From JAXHMM01 sp964528445 (GTDB taxonomy: Bacteria > Bacteroidota > Rhodothermia > Balneolales > Balneolaceae), in assembly GCA_964528445.1 (NCBI GenBank), contig CAZGSL010000004.1, positions 29,742-93,741 of the forward strand: a stretch of DNA of 64,000 nucleotides, given 5' to 3'. The notes below the pieces were generated by a model. That model ran no database searches and was not told the DNA's origin. It saw only the letters and a program-made list of their open reading frames with translations. A program made the position numbers and the translations under genes. This document shows, one piece after another, positions 10,051 through 18,807 of the stretch (within the stretch, counting starts at the first letter, position 1; each line of letters begins with the position of its first letter).

Positions 10051-11367
10051 TCACGAGCGCACTTTCGCCATCCAGTAAACGGGGATGCCCAGAAGGAGGA
10101 TTCCGGCCCCGTACAAGGCACCGTACCCGGTTACGGTCAGCGAAGACCATAGCAGGTAGCCGCAGGTGGCGGCGAACAGCACGGGCGTGATCGGGTAGAG
10201 CGGTACCCGGTAGGGAAGGGATTTCCCGCTCTCCCGGCGCCTGAAAATGAACAGGGAGAGCGTGGTAAGCAGCATAAAAAACCAGAAAACCGGTGCTGTG
10301 TAGTCGACCATCGTGCTGATGGCCTCTTCGGTAAAGGCCCCGATCAGGACCAGCAGCAGGGCGATTCCGCCCTGCAGGATCAACGCGTTCTGCGGGCTGT
10401 CGGTCAGCCGATTCCATATGCCGAGCACGCTGAGGCGGGAAAAATCCCTGCCCAGCGCATAGTTGGTGCGCGCCCCGGTGATAATAGTGGCATTGGCGGT
10501 GGAGAGGGCCGCCAGTATGACAATCAGTCCGACCACGTATCCCCCTTCCATCCCGACCACCATCTCCGTCAGGTCAATCCCGATGGTTTCGGAGTTGCGG
10601 AGTGTTTCCAGTCCCAGCACCTGCAGGTAGGCCACGTTGATAAGAACGTACAACAGGGTAATAAGCAGCAGTCCCCCGACCAGGACCTTGACCATGTTGC
10701 GCCGGACGTTCCGAAGCTCTCCCGAAAGATAGGCCGCCTCATTCCATCCCCCATAGGTGAGCAGCACGAAAATCATCGCCAGTCCCGCGGAGCCCTCGCC
10801 GCCGGTAAGGGACTGCGGCCGGTAGGTGCCGGTTGATCCCAGGGTGACCCCGAGCACTCCGAGCAGCAGAAGTATGGCCACTACAATCCCTGCCAGTACG
10901 TTCTGGACGTTTTTGGAGGGGCGTGTCCCCCAGATATTGAGCAGGGTGAGCAGTATGACCGCTGCGGCGGCGTAGAGTGCCGAACTGTAGGCTCCCAGCT
11001 GGAGGAAACGGGATGCGTAATCACCCAGTATGAAGCCGGCCAGGGCTATGGATCCGGTCTGGATCACCGTCATACGTCCCCAGCTGAACAGGAAACCCAG
11101 CCCGGGCCCGTAGGCTTTTCTCAGGAAATGGTACTCTCCTCCGGTATCGGGATGTGCGGAGGCTAGTTCGGCATAGCAGAGCGCACCCAGAATGGAGATT
11201 CCGCCTCCGGCCACCCAGAAGAGGATGAACTCCAGTCCGCTGCCCGAATTCTGTGCGACGATGGGAGGGAGGCGGAATATGCCAATCCCGATCACGATGC
11301 CGACAATAACGGCGATCACGTTCAGGATGGTGAATATCTTGCGGGGTCTTCCGGGAGATATGTTCAT
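10051..11367 (-). CDS. APC-superfamily amino acid permease
   Basis: 438 aa, with about 12 hydrophobic segments spread over its length. The first helix carries the unwound GIGIF motif used for substrate backbone recognition in LeuT-fold APC carriers, followed by the conserved YAELASAHPDTGGEYHFLRKAYG. This is the signature of LAT/CAT-like sodium- or proton-coupled amino acid permeases of the inner membrane. Substrate cannot be deduced. It starts 16 bp after the methyltransferase gene, so the two probably form one transcript. A paralogous permease C-terminus lies at the right edge of the window. Confidence 0.9.
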   Translation of the reverse strand: MNISPGRPRKIFTILNVIAVIVGIVIGIGIFRLPPIVAQNSGSGLEFILFWVAGGGISILGALCYAELASAHPDTGGEYHFLRKAYGPGLGFLFSWGRMTVIQTGSIALAGFILGDYASRFLQLGAYSSALYAAAAVILLTLLNIWGTRPSKNVQNVLAGIVVAILLLLGVLGVTLGSTGTYRPQSLTGGEGSAGLAMIFVLLTYGGWNEAAYLSGELRNVRRNMVKVLVGGLLLITLLYVLINVAYLQVLGLETLRNSETIGIDLTEMVVGMEGGYVVGLIVILAALSTANATIITGARTNYALGRDFSRLSVLGIWNRLTDSPQNALILQGGIALLLVLIGAFTEEAISTMVDYTAPVFWFFMLLTTLSLFIFRRRESGKSLPYRVPLYPITPVLFAATCGYLLWSSLTVTGYGALYGAGILLLGIPVYWMAKVRS

Positions 11368-11383
11368 GGATCAGGGAGGGACT

Positions 11384-12223
11384 TCAGTTCCGCGATCCCG
11401 TCCACTGAACCTTTGTTTTGGTGTTGCCCCGATGAATCTGGGCGGTACCTTCAATGGCCCCGTCGGCGGCTCGGCCGCTCAGGATGTAACGGGTGCCGCC
11501 GTCGTTGAGAATGATGCTGATGCGTTCTCCCGTCAGCGAGGTCTCCTCCACGGAAACAGGTGAGCCGCCGCTGGTCACGCTGACGTCGATCATCTGGTAT
11601 TGCTGGTCGATGCTGGCGGAGTAATTGCGGTCTCCCACGGTCCAGCTCCAGTCTCCCTCCACCCGGGCGGGAATGATCCAGAAGTAGATGCGGTGGCTTC
11701 CCGATCCGGAATCCACGCTCTCTTCCATGTCCGGCTCCCAGTCGCCCATGTCAAAACTGTGGGAAACCACCCTTGTGCCGGGGGTCAGCTCCTCCAGTAG
11801 CCGGGGGCGAAGTTCGCGGTTTACGCTGGTCAGCAGATACATGGTGATGACGTTGGCATCGCTGAAATCGGTTTCAAAAATATCCTCCTGAAGGAACATT
11901 ACGCGATCGGCCACGCCCTGTTCTTCCGCGTTCGCCCGGGCCTCCTTGATGCGTTCGGGATCCAGGTCGATGCCGTGTCCGACGGCGCCCCTCTGGGCCG
12001 CGGTGATCACGATCCGTCCGTCGCCCGAGCCCAGGTCGATGACGTAGTCGCCCTCCTTGACGTCGGCGACCTCAAGCATGCGTTCTACCACGTCCTGCGG
12101 GGTGGGGACGTAGGGTACGTCGAGGTCCTGGGCCTGAAGGGTTGCCTCCCCCGCCATTATTGCGAAAATAACGGCCAGGCTTGTACAGACGGTGCGAAAC
12201 AGACGATCCGAAAATTTCTTCAT
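11384..12223 (-). CDS. Class I SAM-dependent methyltransferase with N-terminal signal peptide
   Basis: 279 aa. Residues 1-32 form a basic N-region, a hydrophobic core and a plausible cleavage site after TLQAQ. Residues 35-190 are a Rossmann methyltransferase with motif I VIDLGSGDGR (61-70) and an acidic end of strand 2 (GIDLDPERI). Residues 195-279 are a beta-rich tail with no motif I recognise. Exported SAM methyltransferases are unexpected because SAM is cytoplasmic. The hydrophobic segment could also be an uncleaved anchor. It is first in a likely two-gene operon with the permease. Methyltransferase fold is sure; substrate and cell location are not. Confidence 0.8.
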   Translation of the reverse strand: MKKFSDRLFRTVCTSLAVIFAIMAGEATLQAQDLDVPYVPTPQDVVERMLEVADVKEGDYVIDLGSGDGRIVITAAQRGAVGHGIDLDPERIKEARANAEEQGVADRVMFLQEDIFETDFSDANVITMYLLTSVNRELRPRLLEELTPGTRVVSHSFDMGDWEPDMEESVDSGSGSHRIYFWIIPARVEGDWSWTVGDRNYSASIDQQYQMIDVSVTSGGSPVSVEETSLTGERISIILNDGGTRYILSGRAADGAIEGTAQIHRGNTKTKVQWTGSRN

Positions 12224-12294
12224 GGTTGTTCCTCTGATTGAGTAGTGAATATTTCCCGATTGAAAATTACGGCTCCGAATTTTGAACAGTATAA

Positions 12295-12302
12295 CAAATC
12301 TA
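12295..12302 (-). promoter_or_regulatory. Candidate -7 element for the methyltransferase-permease operon
   Basis: Reads TAGATTTG on the minus strand, an exact match to the Bacteroidota -7 consensus TAnnTTTG, about 72 nt upstream of the methyltransferase start. No TTG was found at the expected 17-23 nt further upstream, so the call is weak. Confidence 0.3.
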
Positions 12303-12464
12303 CATGTATAACCTATGGATCATTCCTTTAAGGTGCGCGATAACAAGAATTTAAAAAAATTTACAAAAAATGACTGCGTGCCGTCTTTTCCTTCCGGCCG
12401 CCGCCGCGTTTCTCCCGTCGGACTTTTCCACCCCGGCTCCAGGGCGGGAAAGGGGTGTTATTCC

Positions 12465-12497
12465 TTTGCCTTTTGATAGAAGAAAGCCTAACTTTTG
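12465..12497 (+). promoter_or_regulatory. atpD: Candidate promoter for atpD-atpC
   Basis: TTTG at 12465-12468 (a -33 element), a 20-nt spacer, then TAACTTTTG at 12489-12497, which is one inserted T away from the Bacteroidota -7 consensus TAnnTTTG. Transcription would begin near 12505 and give an untranslated leader of about 75 nt that contains the hairpin at 12521-12542. Confidence 0.4.
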
Positions 12498-12520
12498 CCG
12501 CTTCAAAGATGGAGGATTTG

Positions 12521-12542
12521 TCACGGCTCTCCTAAGCCGTGA
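12521..12542 (+). other. Leader hairpin upstream of atpD
   Basis: Perfect 8-bp stem TCACGGCT/AGCCGTGA with a 6-nt loop (CTCCTA), 37 nt before the atpD start codon. There is no T-tract, so it is not a terminator. It could protect the 5' end of the mRNA or bind a protein. Confidence 0.4.
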
Positions 12543-12579
12543 AAGTCTAAATTTTAAAAATTTTCAACCGTACCACACC

Positions 12580-14091
12580 ATGGAGAAAGGAACCGTCGCA
12601 CAAGTCATCGGGCCGGTCGTGGATGTCGACTTCGACCAGGGCGAGATTCCCCCGGTCCTCAACGCTCTCTATATTGTAAGGGAGGATAATTCAAAATTGT
12701 ATCTGGAGGTGGCCCAGCACCTGGGAGAAAACAGGGTCCGTACCATTGCGATGGATTCCACAGACGGACTGGTCCGTAAGATGGAGGTCGTGAATACGGG
12801 TTCCCCCATCTCCATGCCGATCGGCGAGGACATTCTCGGCCGCCTGTTCAACGTCGTGGGAGAGCCCATCGACGGTATCGAGCCTCCGGAAGGCAAGGAG
12901 AAGTATCCCATTCACCGGCCCGCCCCCAGTTTCGAGGATCTCTCAACCACCACGGAGATGCTGGAGACCGGCATTAAGGTGATCGACCTGCTCTGTCCCT
13001 ACGCCAAAGGCGGGAAAACCGGTCTCTTCGGCGGGGCGGGGGTTGGAAAGACGGTCCTCATCCAGGAGCTGATCAACAATATTGCCAAGGGACACGGGGG
13101 ACTCTCAGTGTTTGCCGGCGTCGGCGAACGCACCCGGGAGGGGAATGACCTGATGCGGGAGATGCTGGAGGCCGGAATCATCGACTACGGCGAGGAGTTC
13201 CGCGAATCCATGGAGGAGGGGGGATGGGATCTCTCCAAGGTGGACATGGAACAGCTGAAAGAGTCCAAGGCCACTTTTGTATTCGGACAGATGAACGAGC
13301 CGCCGGGAGCCCGGGTGCGGGTGGCACTCAGCGGACTGACCGTCGCCGAGTATTTTCGTGACGAGGTATCGCGCGATATCCTCTTCTTTATCGACAATAT
13401 ATTCCGTTTCACCCAGGCCGGCTCCGAGGTCTCGGCGCTGCTGGGACGCATGCCGTCGGCGGTGGGATATCAGCCCACGCTGGCCACGGAGATGGGGGAC
13501 CTTCAGGAGCGAATCACCTCGACGAAAAACGGTTCCATCACCTCCGTCCAGGCGGTCTACGTGCCGGCGGACGACCTGACGGATCCGGCTCCGGCGACGA
13601 CTTTCGCCCACCTCGACGCCACCACGGTGCTGAGCAGGGCGCTGACGCAGATCGGTATCTACCCTGCTGTAGATCCGCTCGACTCCACTTCGCGGATTCT
13701 GGATCCCCATATTGTGGGCGATGAACACTACAATACCGCGCAGCGGGTGATCGAAATTCTCCAGAAGTACAAGGACCTGCAGGATATCATCGCCATCCTC
13801 GGTATGGATGAGCTCTCGGACGAGGACAAGACCGTGGTCGCCCGTGCGCGCAGGGTTCAGCGGTTCCTCAGCCAGCCCTTCTTCGTAGCCGAGCAGTTCA
13901 CCGGTCAGCCGGGACAGTACATCAATGTCGAGGACAGCGTCGAAGGGTTCCGGAGAATCCTGGACGGTGAACTGGACCACCTCCCCGAAAGGGCGTTCTA
14001 CATGGTGGGCACCATCGAGGAAGCCATAGAGAAGGGCGAGGAGATGCTGGCCGAAGAAGAGGAAAATGAAACCGCCGAAGCCGCCGAATAA
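12580..14091 (+). CDS. atpD: F1F0 ATP synthase beta subunit
   Basis: 503 aa, the catalytic subunit of the F1 head. The start at 12580 gives MEKGTVAQVIGPVVDVDF, the normal beta-barrel opening. The P-loop GGAGVGKT is at residues 151-158, followed by the catalytic GERTREGNDL, and the family signature PAVDPLDSTSR lies near residue 365. Compared with E. coli AtpD (460 aa) it has an insertion after GEEFRESMEEGG and an acidic C-terminal tail. atpC follows after 8 bp. The other ATP synthase genes are not in the window, consistent with the split arrangement common in Bacteroidota. Confidence 0.98.
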   Translation: MEKGTVAQVIGPVVDVDFDQGEIPPVLNALYIVREDNSKLYLEVAQHLGENRVRTIAMDSTDGLVRKMEVVNTGSPISMPIGEDILGRLFNVVGEPIDGIEPPEGKEKYPIHRPAPSFEDLSTTTEMLETGIKVIDLLCPYAKGGKTGLFGGAGVGKTVLIQELINNIAKGHGGLSVFAGVGERTREGNDLMREMLEAGIIDYGEEFRESMEEGGWDLSKVDMEQLKESKATFVFGQMNEPPGARVRVALSGLTVAEYFRDEVSRDILFFIDNIFRFTQAGSEVSALLGRMPSAVGYQPTLATEMGDLQERITSTKNGSITSVQAVYVPADDLTDPAPATTFAHLDATTVLSRALTQIGIYPAVDPLDSTSRILDPHIVGDEHYNTAQRVIEILQKYKDLQDIIAILGMDELSDEDKTVVARARRVQRFLSQPFFVAEQFTGQPGQYINVEDSVEGFRRILDGELDHLPERAFYMVGTIEEAIEKGEEMLAEEEENETAEAAE

Positions 14092-14099
14092 CCGATCTC

Positions 14100-14498
14100 A
14101 TGAACACTTTTGTAGCTCAGATCCTAACGCCGGAGGGTTCCCTGTTCGACGGAGAGGTCACCGGCGTACAGGTGCCCGGAACCCAGGGAAGTTTTGAAGT
14201 AAAGACGCTGCACGCCGATATCATCTCCACCCTGGAAGTGGGCAGGATCCTGGTAAGAAAAGCCGACGGGAGCGAGCAGCCCTTCTCCGTGAGCGGAGGC
14301 TTCGTGGAAGTGCACGACAACACGCTTACGCTGCTGGCCGAGGCGGCCGAAGCGGTGGAGGAAATTGACCTGGAACGTGCCAGGGAGGCGAGGGACCGCG
14401 CCCAGGAGCGCCTGGACTCCGAGGATCCGCAGATCGACCGTGAGCGCGCGCGAGAGGCCCTTGAACGGGCGGAGAACCGCATCAGGCTGGCAGGTTAA
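14100..14498 (+). CDS. atpC: F1F0 ATP synthase epsilon subunit
   Basis: 132 aa, close to the usual 130-140. The N-terminal beta-sandwich (residues 1-85) contains QILTPEGSLFDGEVTGVQVP and the GILTLE-like PGTQGSFEVKTLHADIISTL. The C-terminal alpha-helical hairpin (88-132) is strongly charged and can inhibit rotation. It follows atpD with an 8-bp gap and ends 30 bp before the convergent PBP1A gene; no intrinsic terminator is visible between the two. Confidence 0.95.
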   Translation: MNTFVAQILTPEGSLFDGEVTGVQVPGTQGSFEVKTLHADIISTLEVGRILVRKADGSEQPFSVSGGFVEVHDNTLTLLAEAAEAVEEIDLERAREARDRAQERLDSEDPQIDRERAREALERAENRIRLAG

Positions 14499-14528
14499 TA
14501 CTACTTACCTACCGTTACTGCCGCCGGA

Positions 14529-16826
14529 TCACCAGTCGATCCGCCCTTCGCCCACCGTTTCGACCTCGTTGCTGTCGGGATCCACGGGCATGACAAAACC
14601 GGGCGGAGGCTGAAAGGATTCGTTCGACCAGGGTGCGTCGGGATCCGCCTTGGCCCTTGTGATAAATTCGCCCACGATGGGGAGGGCGGAGTGCGCGCCC
14701 TGACCCAGCCAGGTATCGTCCGGGAACCGGATGCGGCGGTCCTCTCCGCCTACCCAGGCGCCCATGGTAAGGTGGGGCATCATGGCCATGAACCAGTTGT
14801 CTGCGCTGTTCTGTGTGGTGCCCGTCTTGCCGGCCACGTCCTGGCGCACGCCATACTGATTTTGCAGCCGCACTCCCGTACCGTAGTAATCCTCTCCGCC
14901 CCGAATGACGCCCCTTAGCATATCCGTCATGATGTAGGCCGTCTCCGGGCTGATCACCTCGCGGGTCATTTCGGGATGGTACTCCCGAATGACGTTCCCC
15001 TCCTTGTCCTCTATCCTGGTGATGGCGATCGGCTCGATATGGACTCCCTGGTTGGCAAACGTGGTATAGGCGCTTACCATCTCCAGCAGCGAGCTCCGGG
15101 CAGTGCCGAGCGCGATGGAGGGAACGGTCGGGGCGTCCGACATGTCGAGCCCCAGGTTGGTGGCCATCTCCTTGATTTTACGCGCCGCCGGGGTCAGGTC
15201 CTCCAGCTGCGATGTACCGGAGGCGCCGGCCAGTTCGGGAAGCAGCCGTACGGTCACGTTGTTCAGGCTGCGCGCAAGCGCCTGCCGAAGCGGCACGTAT
15301 TCGGGTCCTTCGGGTACGTGCGGATCGGTGGGATTCCACATATCGCCCTGGCGGTCGTAGAATTTCAGCGGATACTTGGAAAATTTGTGATAGGGGCGGT
15401 ACCCGTTGTCTATCGCCACGGTGTAGACGAAGGGCTTGAAGGTGGATCCGGTCTGCTTGCGGGACTGGTACACGTGGTCAAACTGCACGTTCCCGTAATC
15501 CGATCCCCCCACCCAGGCCATGATGTTCCCGTTGCTGGGGTCGATGGCGACGAAACCGGCCTCCAGCCGGGTGCGGGCCCTCTTTACGGAGTCCACGAAA
15601 GCGGAGTCGGCCATCAGCTTCTCAAAGACCACCGATTCCTGGTCGGTGTCCATTTCGGAGAAAGCGTTTTTATAGCGGTCGGTCTCCCGAATGAAGCTCC
15701 GGAGGAAGGAGGGATGCTGCCGCCACAGCCGGTCCATGTATTCCCCTCCCGGCGAGGTCCATTCGTTCTGGAACTGCACCTGGAAGGTGTCCAGCTTGCT
15801 CGTAAGCGCCTCCTCGGCGTGCTGCTGCAGGCGGGAGTCGATGGTGGTGTGGATGGTGAGTCCGTCGGTATCCAGGTTATAGCCGTTTTGTTCGGCCCAG
15901 GGTTCGATCTGCTGACGCACGTACTGGCCGAAATAGCGCGTTTCCCTCCCGGAACGCGAGGGCGGCTGGTAATCCAGTGCGATGGGCTCGCTCTGCAGGT
16001 TCTCGTTCACCTGGGAAGCGATAAATCCCCGCTTCTCCATCTGGTTCAATACGACGTCGCGGCGAGAGCGGGCACTTTCGGGACGAAGCCGGGGATTGTA
16101 GGTGGAGATGGCGTTCAGGGAGCCGATAAGCGTGGCGGCTTCGGAAACCGTGAGATCCTGGGCGCTTTTGTTGTAGTGGGTCTGGGCGGCCATCTCGATC
16201 CCGTAAGCACTGTTGGGATACTCCACCGTATTGAGGTACAGCTCGATAATCTCTCTTTTGGTATAGTTCTGCTCGATGTCGATCGCGGTAATCATCTCGC
16301 GCAGCTTGCGAATCACCGAAAACTCCCGGCCGATCTCTTTGTAGAGGTTGCGGGCAAGCTGCTGGGTCAGGGTGGAACCCCCTTCCACGCGGCCGTTGAG
16401 CAAGTGCCACGGAATGGCGAGCGTACGCACCATGTCGATGCCCCAGTGGTTGTAGAAACGGTGGTCTTCCGTGGCGATCAGCGCGTCGATCGCATGGGGT
16501 GAGATCTCTTCGATGGGAACATGGGTGCGGTTCTGGGTATAGTATTTGTCCAGCACCATGCCGTCACGGCTGACGACGGAAGAGGCCACGGCGGTTTCGG
16601 GATTTTCAAGCTGCTGAATGGAAGGAAGTCCGCTGAAAAGGTACCATGTAAAACCGCCGGCCAGCAGGAATATGGCGAGCACGCCGATGGCCAGATTGCG
16701 TTTCCACGCGGACCGGAACCGGAACAGGGAGCCGCCGTCTCCGATCTTCTCCTTTATTTTTTTGCGGCGATACTCGGGATCGTTGAAGTATCGCTCCATT
16801 TCGCTGTCGGATGATCCGTTACTCAT
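14529..16826 (-). CDS. mrcA: Class A penicillin-binding protein (PBP1A): transglycosylase/transpeptidase
   Basis: 765 aa bifunctional peptidoglycan synthase anchored in the inner membrane and active in the periplasm. A charged cytoplasmic head is followed by a membrane segment at residues 45-64. The GT51 glycosyltransferase shows ATEDHRFYNHWGID with the catalytic Glu and GGSTLTQQLARNLY. The transpeptidase has SxxK in KQTGSTFKPF (nucleophile Ser), SxN in ARSLNNVT, and KTG in AGKTGTTQNSADNWF. The start overlaps the end of the lpxH-like gene by 8 bp, placing it last in an envelope operon. Confidence 0.95.
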   Translation of the reverse strand: MSNGSSDSEMERYFNDPEYRRKKIKEKIGDGGSLFRFRSAWKRNLAIGVLAIFLLAGGFTWYLFSGLPSIQQLENPETAVASSVVSRDGMVLDKYYTQNRTHVPIEEISPHAIDALIATEDHRFYNHWGIDMVRTLAIPWHLLNGRVEGGSTLTQQLARNLYKEIGREFSVIRKLREMITAIDIEQNYTKREIIELYLNTVEYPNSAYGIEMAAQTHYNKSAQDLTVSEAATLIGSLNAISTYNPRLRPESARSRRDVVLNQMEKRGFIASQVNENLQSEPIALDYQPPSRSGRETRYFGQYVRQQIEPWAEQNGYNLDTDGLTIHTTIDSRLQQHAEEALTSKLDTFQVQFQNEWTSPGGEYMDRLWRQHPSFLRSFIRETDRYKNAFSEMDTDQESVVFEKLMADSAFVDSVKRARTRLEAGFVAIDPSNGNIMAWVGGSDYGNVQFDHVYQSRKQTGSTFKPFVYTVAIDNGYRPYHKFSKYPLKFYDRQGDMWNPTDPHVPEGPEYVPLRQALARSLNNVTVRLLPELAGASGTSQLEDLTPAARKIKEMATNLGLDMSDAPTVPSIALGTARSSLLEMVSAYTTFANQGVHIEPIAITRIEDKEGNVIREYHPEMTREVISPETAYIMTDMLRGVIRGGEDYYGTGVRLQNQYGVRQDVAGKTGTTQNSADNWFMAMMPHLTMGAWVGGEDRRIRFPDDTWLGQGAHSALPIVGEFITRAKADPDAPWSNESFQPPPGFVMPVDPDSNEVETVGEGRIDW

Positions 16827-17619
16827 GTCCGTTTTCCGGTTGATAAGCCATCAGTTCCTGCTCTGAGTCCCTCCATTGAACGAGCGTGAAACGCCCGTTA
16901 TTATAGAGACAGAGCGTTCGGTGATTACAAAAGGTACCCAAATTAATGTAGGTTCCGAAGTCAAAATTCCGGATTCTCGGAACATGATCGTGTCCGCTGA
17001 TTGCCACGTCAAAGCCGGTGTCTGAGAGAAATTCCTCTGCCCATCGGTCGAGCACTTCCGGATCGTATTTCCCGTTCTCCAGGAAGCGGGTGAACTTTGA
17101 GAAGAGGCGCATGATCCGGATTCCCGTTTCCGGAGGAAACACTGTTTTATATATCCGAAGGAAGTGTTTGTTCCTCAGCAGCCGGTGCAGGAGGGGACGG
17201 TGCACCCGCATCCGGCGATCCGGAAGTCCGTCGCCGTGCAGCAGCAGTACGGACTGCCCGTTCAGGGTTATGGATCTCCAGGAATGTTCCACGTCGAAAC
17301 CGGAGTCGGGAAGATGAGGTCCCGTCCAGTAGTCGTGGTTGCCGGTGATGTAAAGGGTGGGGCGGTCGGGATCGTTGAACGCCCGGAAACGACGCAGCAG
17401 CCGCTGTCCCAGGCGGGGGACAAACTGACGATCCGGGTACTCCATCCAGTAGTCGAAAAGATCCCCCAGGATACAGACGCGATGGCGATGCTGCTCGCAG
17501 TAATCAAGCAGCCGGATCAGTTCCTCCTCGATTCGGCGGTTGCGCTGGTCAGAGAAACCGCCGAGATGGACATCAGAGAGAAACAGGATACCATCGGGAC
17601 CCTCGGGGGGATGGGGCAT
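16819..17619 (-). CDS. lpxH: UDP-2,3-diacylglucosamine diphosphatase family metallophosphoesterase (LpxH-like)
   Basis: 266 aa. The calcineurin-type metal ligands appear in order: SDVHLGG, GDLFDYW, GNHDYW, LLHGDGL and SGHDHVPRI. The GDLFDYW and LLHGDGLPD wording is characteristic of the LpxH branch, which hydrolyses UDP-2,3-diacylglucosamine to lipid X in lipid A synthesis at the inner face of the inner membrane. It sits between a polyprenyl diphosphate synthase and PBP1A, and starts 20 bp after the former. A related metallophosphoesterase with another substrate cannot be excluded. Confidence 0.85.
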   Translation of the reverse strand: MPHPPEGPDGILFLSDVHLGGFSDQRNRRIEEELIRLLDYCEQHRHRVCILGDLFDYWMEYPDRQFVPRLGQRLLRRFRAFNDPDRPTLYITGNHDYWTGPHLPDSGFDVEHSWRSITLNGQSVLLLHGDGLPDRRMRVHRPLLHRLLRNKHFLRIYKTVFPPETGIRIMRLFSKFTRFLENGKYDPEVLDRWAEEFLSDTGFDVAISGHDHVPRIRNFDFGTYINLGTFCNHRTLCLYNNGRFTLVQWRDSEQELMAYQPENGHE

Positions 17620-17639
17620 GATGTGCGGGATCGCCGCCG

Positions 17640-18659
17640 TTACTTCTTGCGTTTGATAATGAACTCAATGAGATCTTCGAAGGCTTCGCGGTCCGGGCTC
17701 TCGGGGAAGGTACGCAGGGCATCCAACGCCTCGTTTCCGTACCGGTTCATGGTGTTGCGCGCATATTCCATGCCCCCTTTCTCGTGAACGAACGCCACGA
17801 TATCCTCGATATCGGAGGGACGCTTGTTCCTCTTGCGCATGAGATACCGGATCCGGGTACGCTCCAGGGTTCCGGCGTTGTCCAGCGCCTTGATCAGGGG
17901 AAGCGTGACTTTCCGCTCCTGGATGTCGTTGCGGCGGGGTTTGCCAATGTCGTCCACCCCGTAGTCGAGGAGATCGTCCCTGATCTGAAAGGCCACGCCC
18001 ACACACATGCCGATTTCGTGCATTTTCCGGTGGACCTCCTCGTCGTCGGTCGTGGAGATGGCCCCGCACTCACAGCAGGAAGCTATGAGACTGGCGGTTT
18101 TTTCGGAGATCACCTTGAAGTAATACTCCTCCGTCATGTTGAAAAGGCGCGCCGCCTTGAACTGGCGCAGCTCACCCTCGCTCATGCTTTTTACGGCCCG
18201 CGAGAGGACCTTCAGAAGGCGAAATTCGTCGTAGTCCAATGCGATCAGCAGGCCGTTGGAAAGCAGAAAATCACCCAGGAGCACGCTTGCCTTGTTCTTC
18301 CAGACCTTATTGATGCTCAAAAATCCCCGGCGGATCTCGGCGTCGTCCACCACATCATCATGAATGAGCGTGGCCGTGTGAAGCAGTTCGATCATGGTAG
18401 CCGCCACGTAACTTCGCTCGGTGACCTCCCCGAAGATCCGGGCTGACATGAAGACCAGGGTGGGGCGGATCTCCTTGCCTTTTTGCCTCAGCAGGTACTG
18501 TACCAGGCGGTCAAGCACAAACACGTCCGTGCGGAGGGCCTCCTTGTAAAATTCCCTGAAATCCCCCAGGTGATCCGATACGGGGCGGGTGATCTCCTCC
18601 AGAGTTTTCCGGCCTTCCCTCTTGAACGTGGTGGCCTGATCCAGTTGGGTATCTATCAT
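17640..18659 (-). CDS. ispB: Trans-polyprenyl diphosphate synthase
   Basis: 339 aa from the ATG at 18659; an upstream in-frame ATG adds 19 unconserved residues and is rejected. The first Asp-rich motif is HDDVVDDAEIRRG (DDxxD at residues 101-105) and the second is QIRDDLLDY. Both bind magnesium and the diphosphate substrates. KGKEIRPTLVFMSARI is the conserved region before them. Such enzymes make the isoprenoid side chain of menaquinone by sequential addition of isopentenyl diphosphate. Chain length cannot be read safely, so octaprenyl, heptaprenyl and solanesyl synthase are all possible. It heads the envelope operon. Confidence 0.9.
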   Translation of the reverse strand: MIDTQLDQATTFKREGRKTLEEITRPVSDHLGDFREFYKEALRTDVFVLDRLVQYLLRQKGKEIRPTLVFMSARIFGEVTERSYVAATMIELLHTATLIHDDVVDDAEIRRGFLSINKVWKNKASVLLGDFLLSNGLLIALDYDEFRLLKVLSRAVKSMSEGELRQFKAARLFNMTEEYYFKVISEKTASLIASCCECGAISTTDDEEVHRKMHEIGMCVGVAFQIRDDLLDYGVDDIGKPRRNDIQERKVTLPLIKALDNAGTLERTRIRYLMRKRNKRPSDIEDIVAFVHEKGGMEYARNTMNRYGNEALDALRTFPESPDREAFEDLIEFIIKRKK

Positions 18660-18807
18660 GAAGCGGCGACGGTCCCGTCGGTTTGTTGAAAGTAAATAAA
18701 AGTTGAAATTTAGCAATTATTCAAGTTTAATACTCCCACCTTTACGCACTCTTCACGGGGAGGGGAACGAACTTCCCGCCCGGTTAACCAAACCATATCC
18801 AAGGGAT

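Larger units (their letters stand above)
12224..12579. other. Divergent intergenic region between the methyltransferase gene and atpD
   Basis: This 356-base gap is the longest in the window. It is AT-rich around 12240-12370, where the leftward promoter should lie, and it holds the promoter-like sites and hairpin listed separately. An open frame in phase with atpD runs back to 12370, but its 70 residues have no resemblance to the F1 beta N-terminus, so it is treated as non-coding leader. No tRNA or other RNA gene is visible. Confidence 0.6.

Noticed and set aside
9930..10121. Small gene between rsmB and the permease
   Set aside because: Overlaps the permease C-terminus, is low in conserved character and has no start signal. 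A nearby TATTTTTG (minus strand, 9992-9985) matches a -7 box, but no -33 element was found.
12370..12579. In-frame extension of atpD by 70 codons
   Set aside because: The added residues have no F1 beta resemblance, and the ATG at 12580 gives the normal N-terminus. The promoter-like element and hairpin lie in this stretch.
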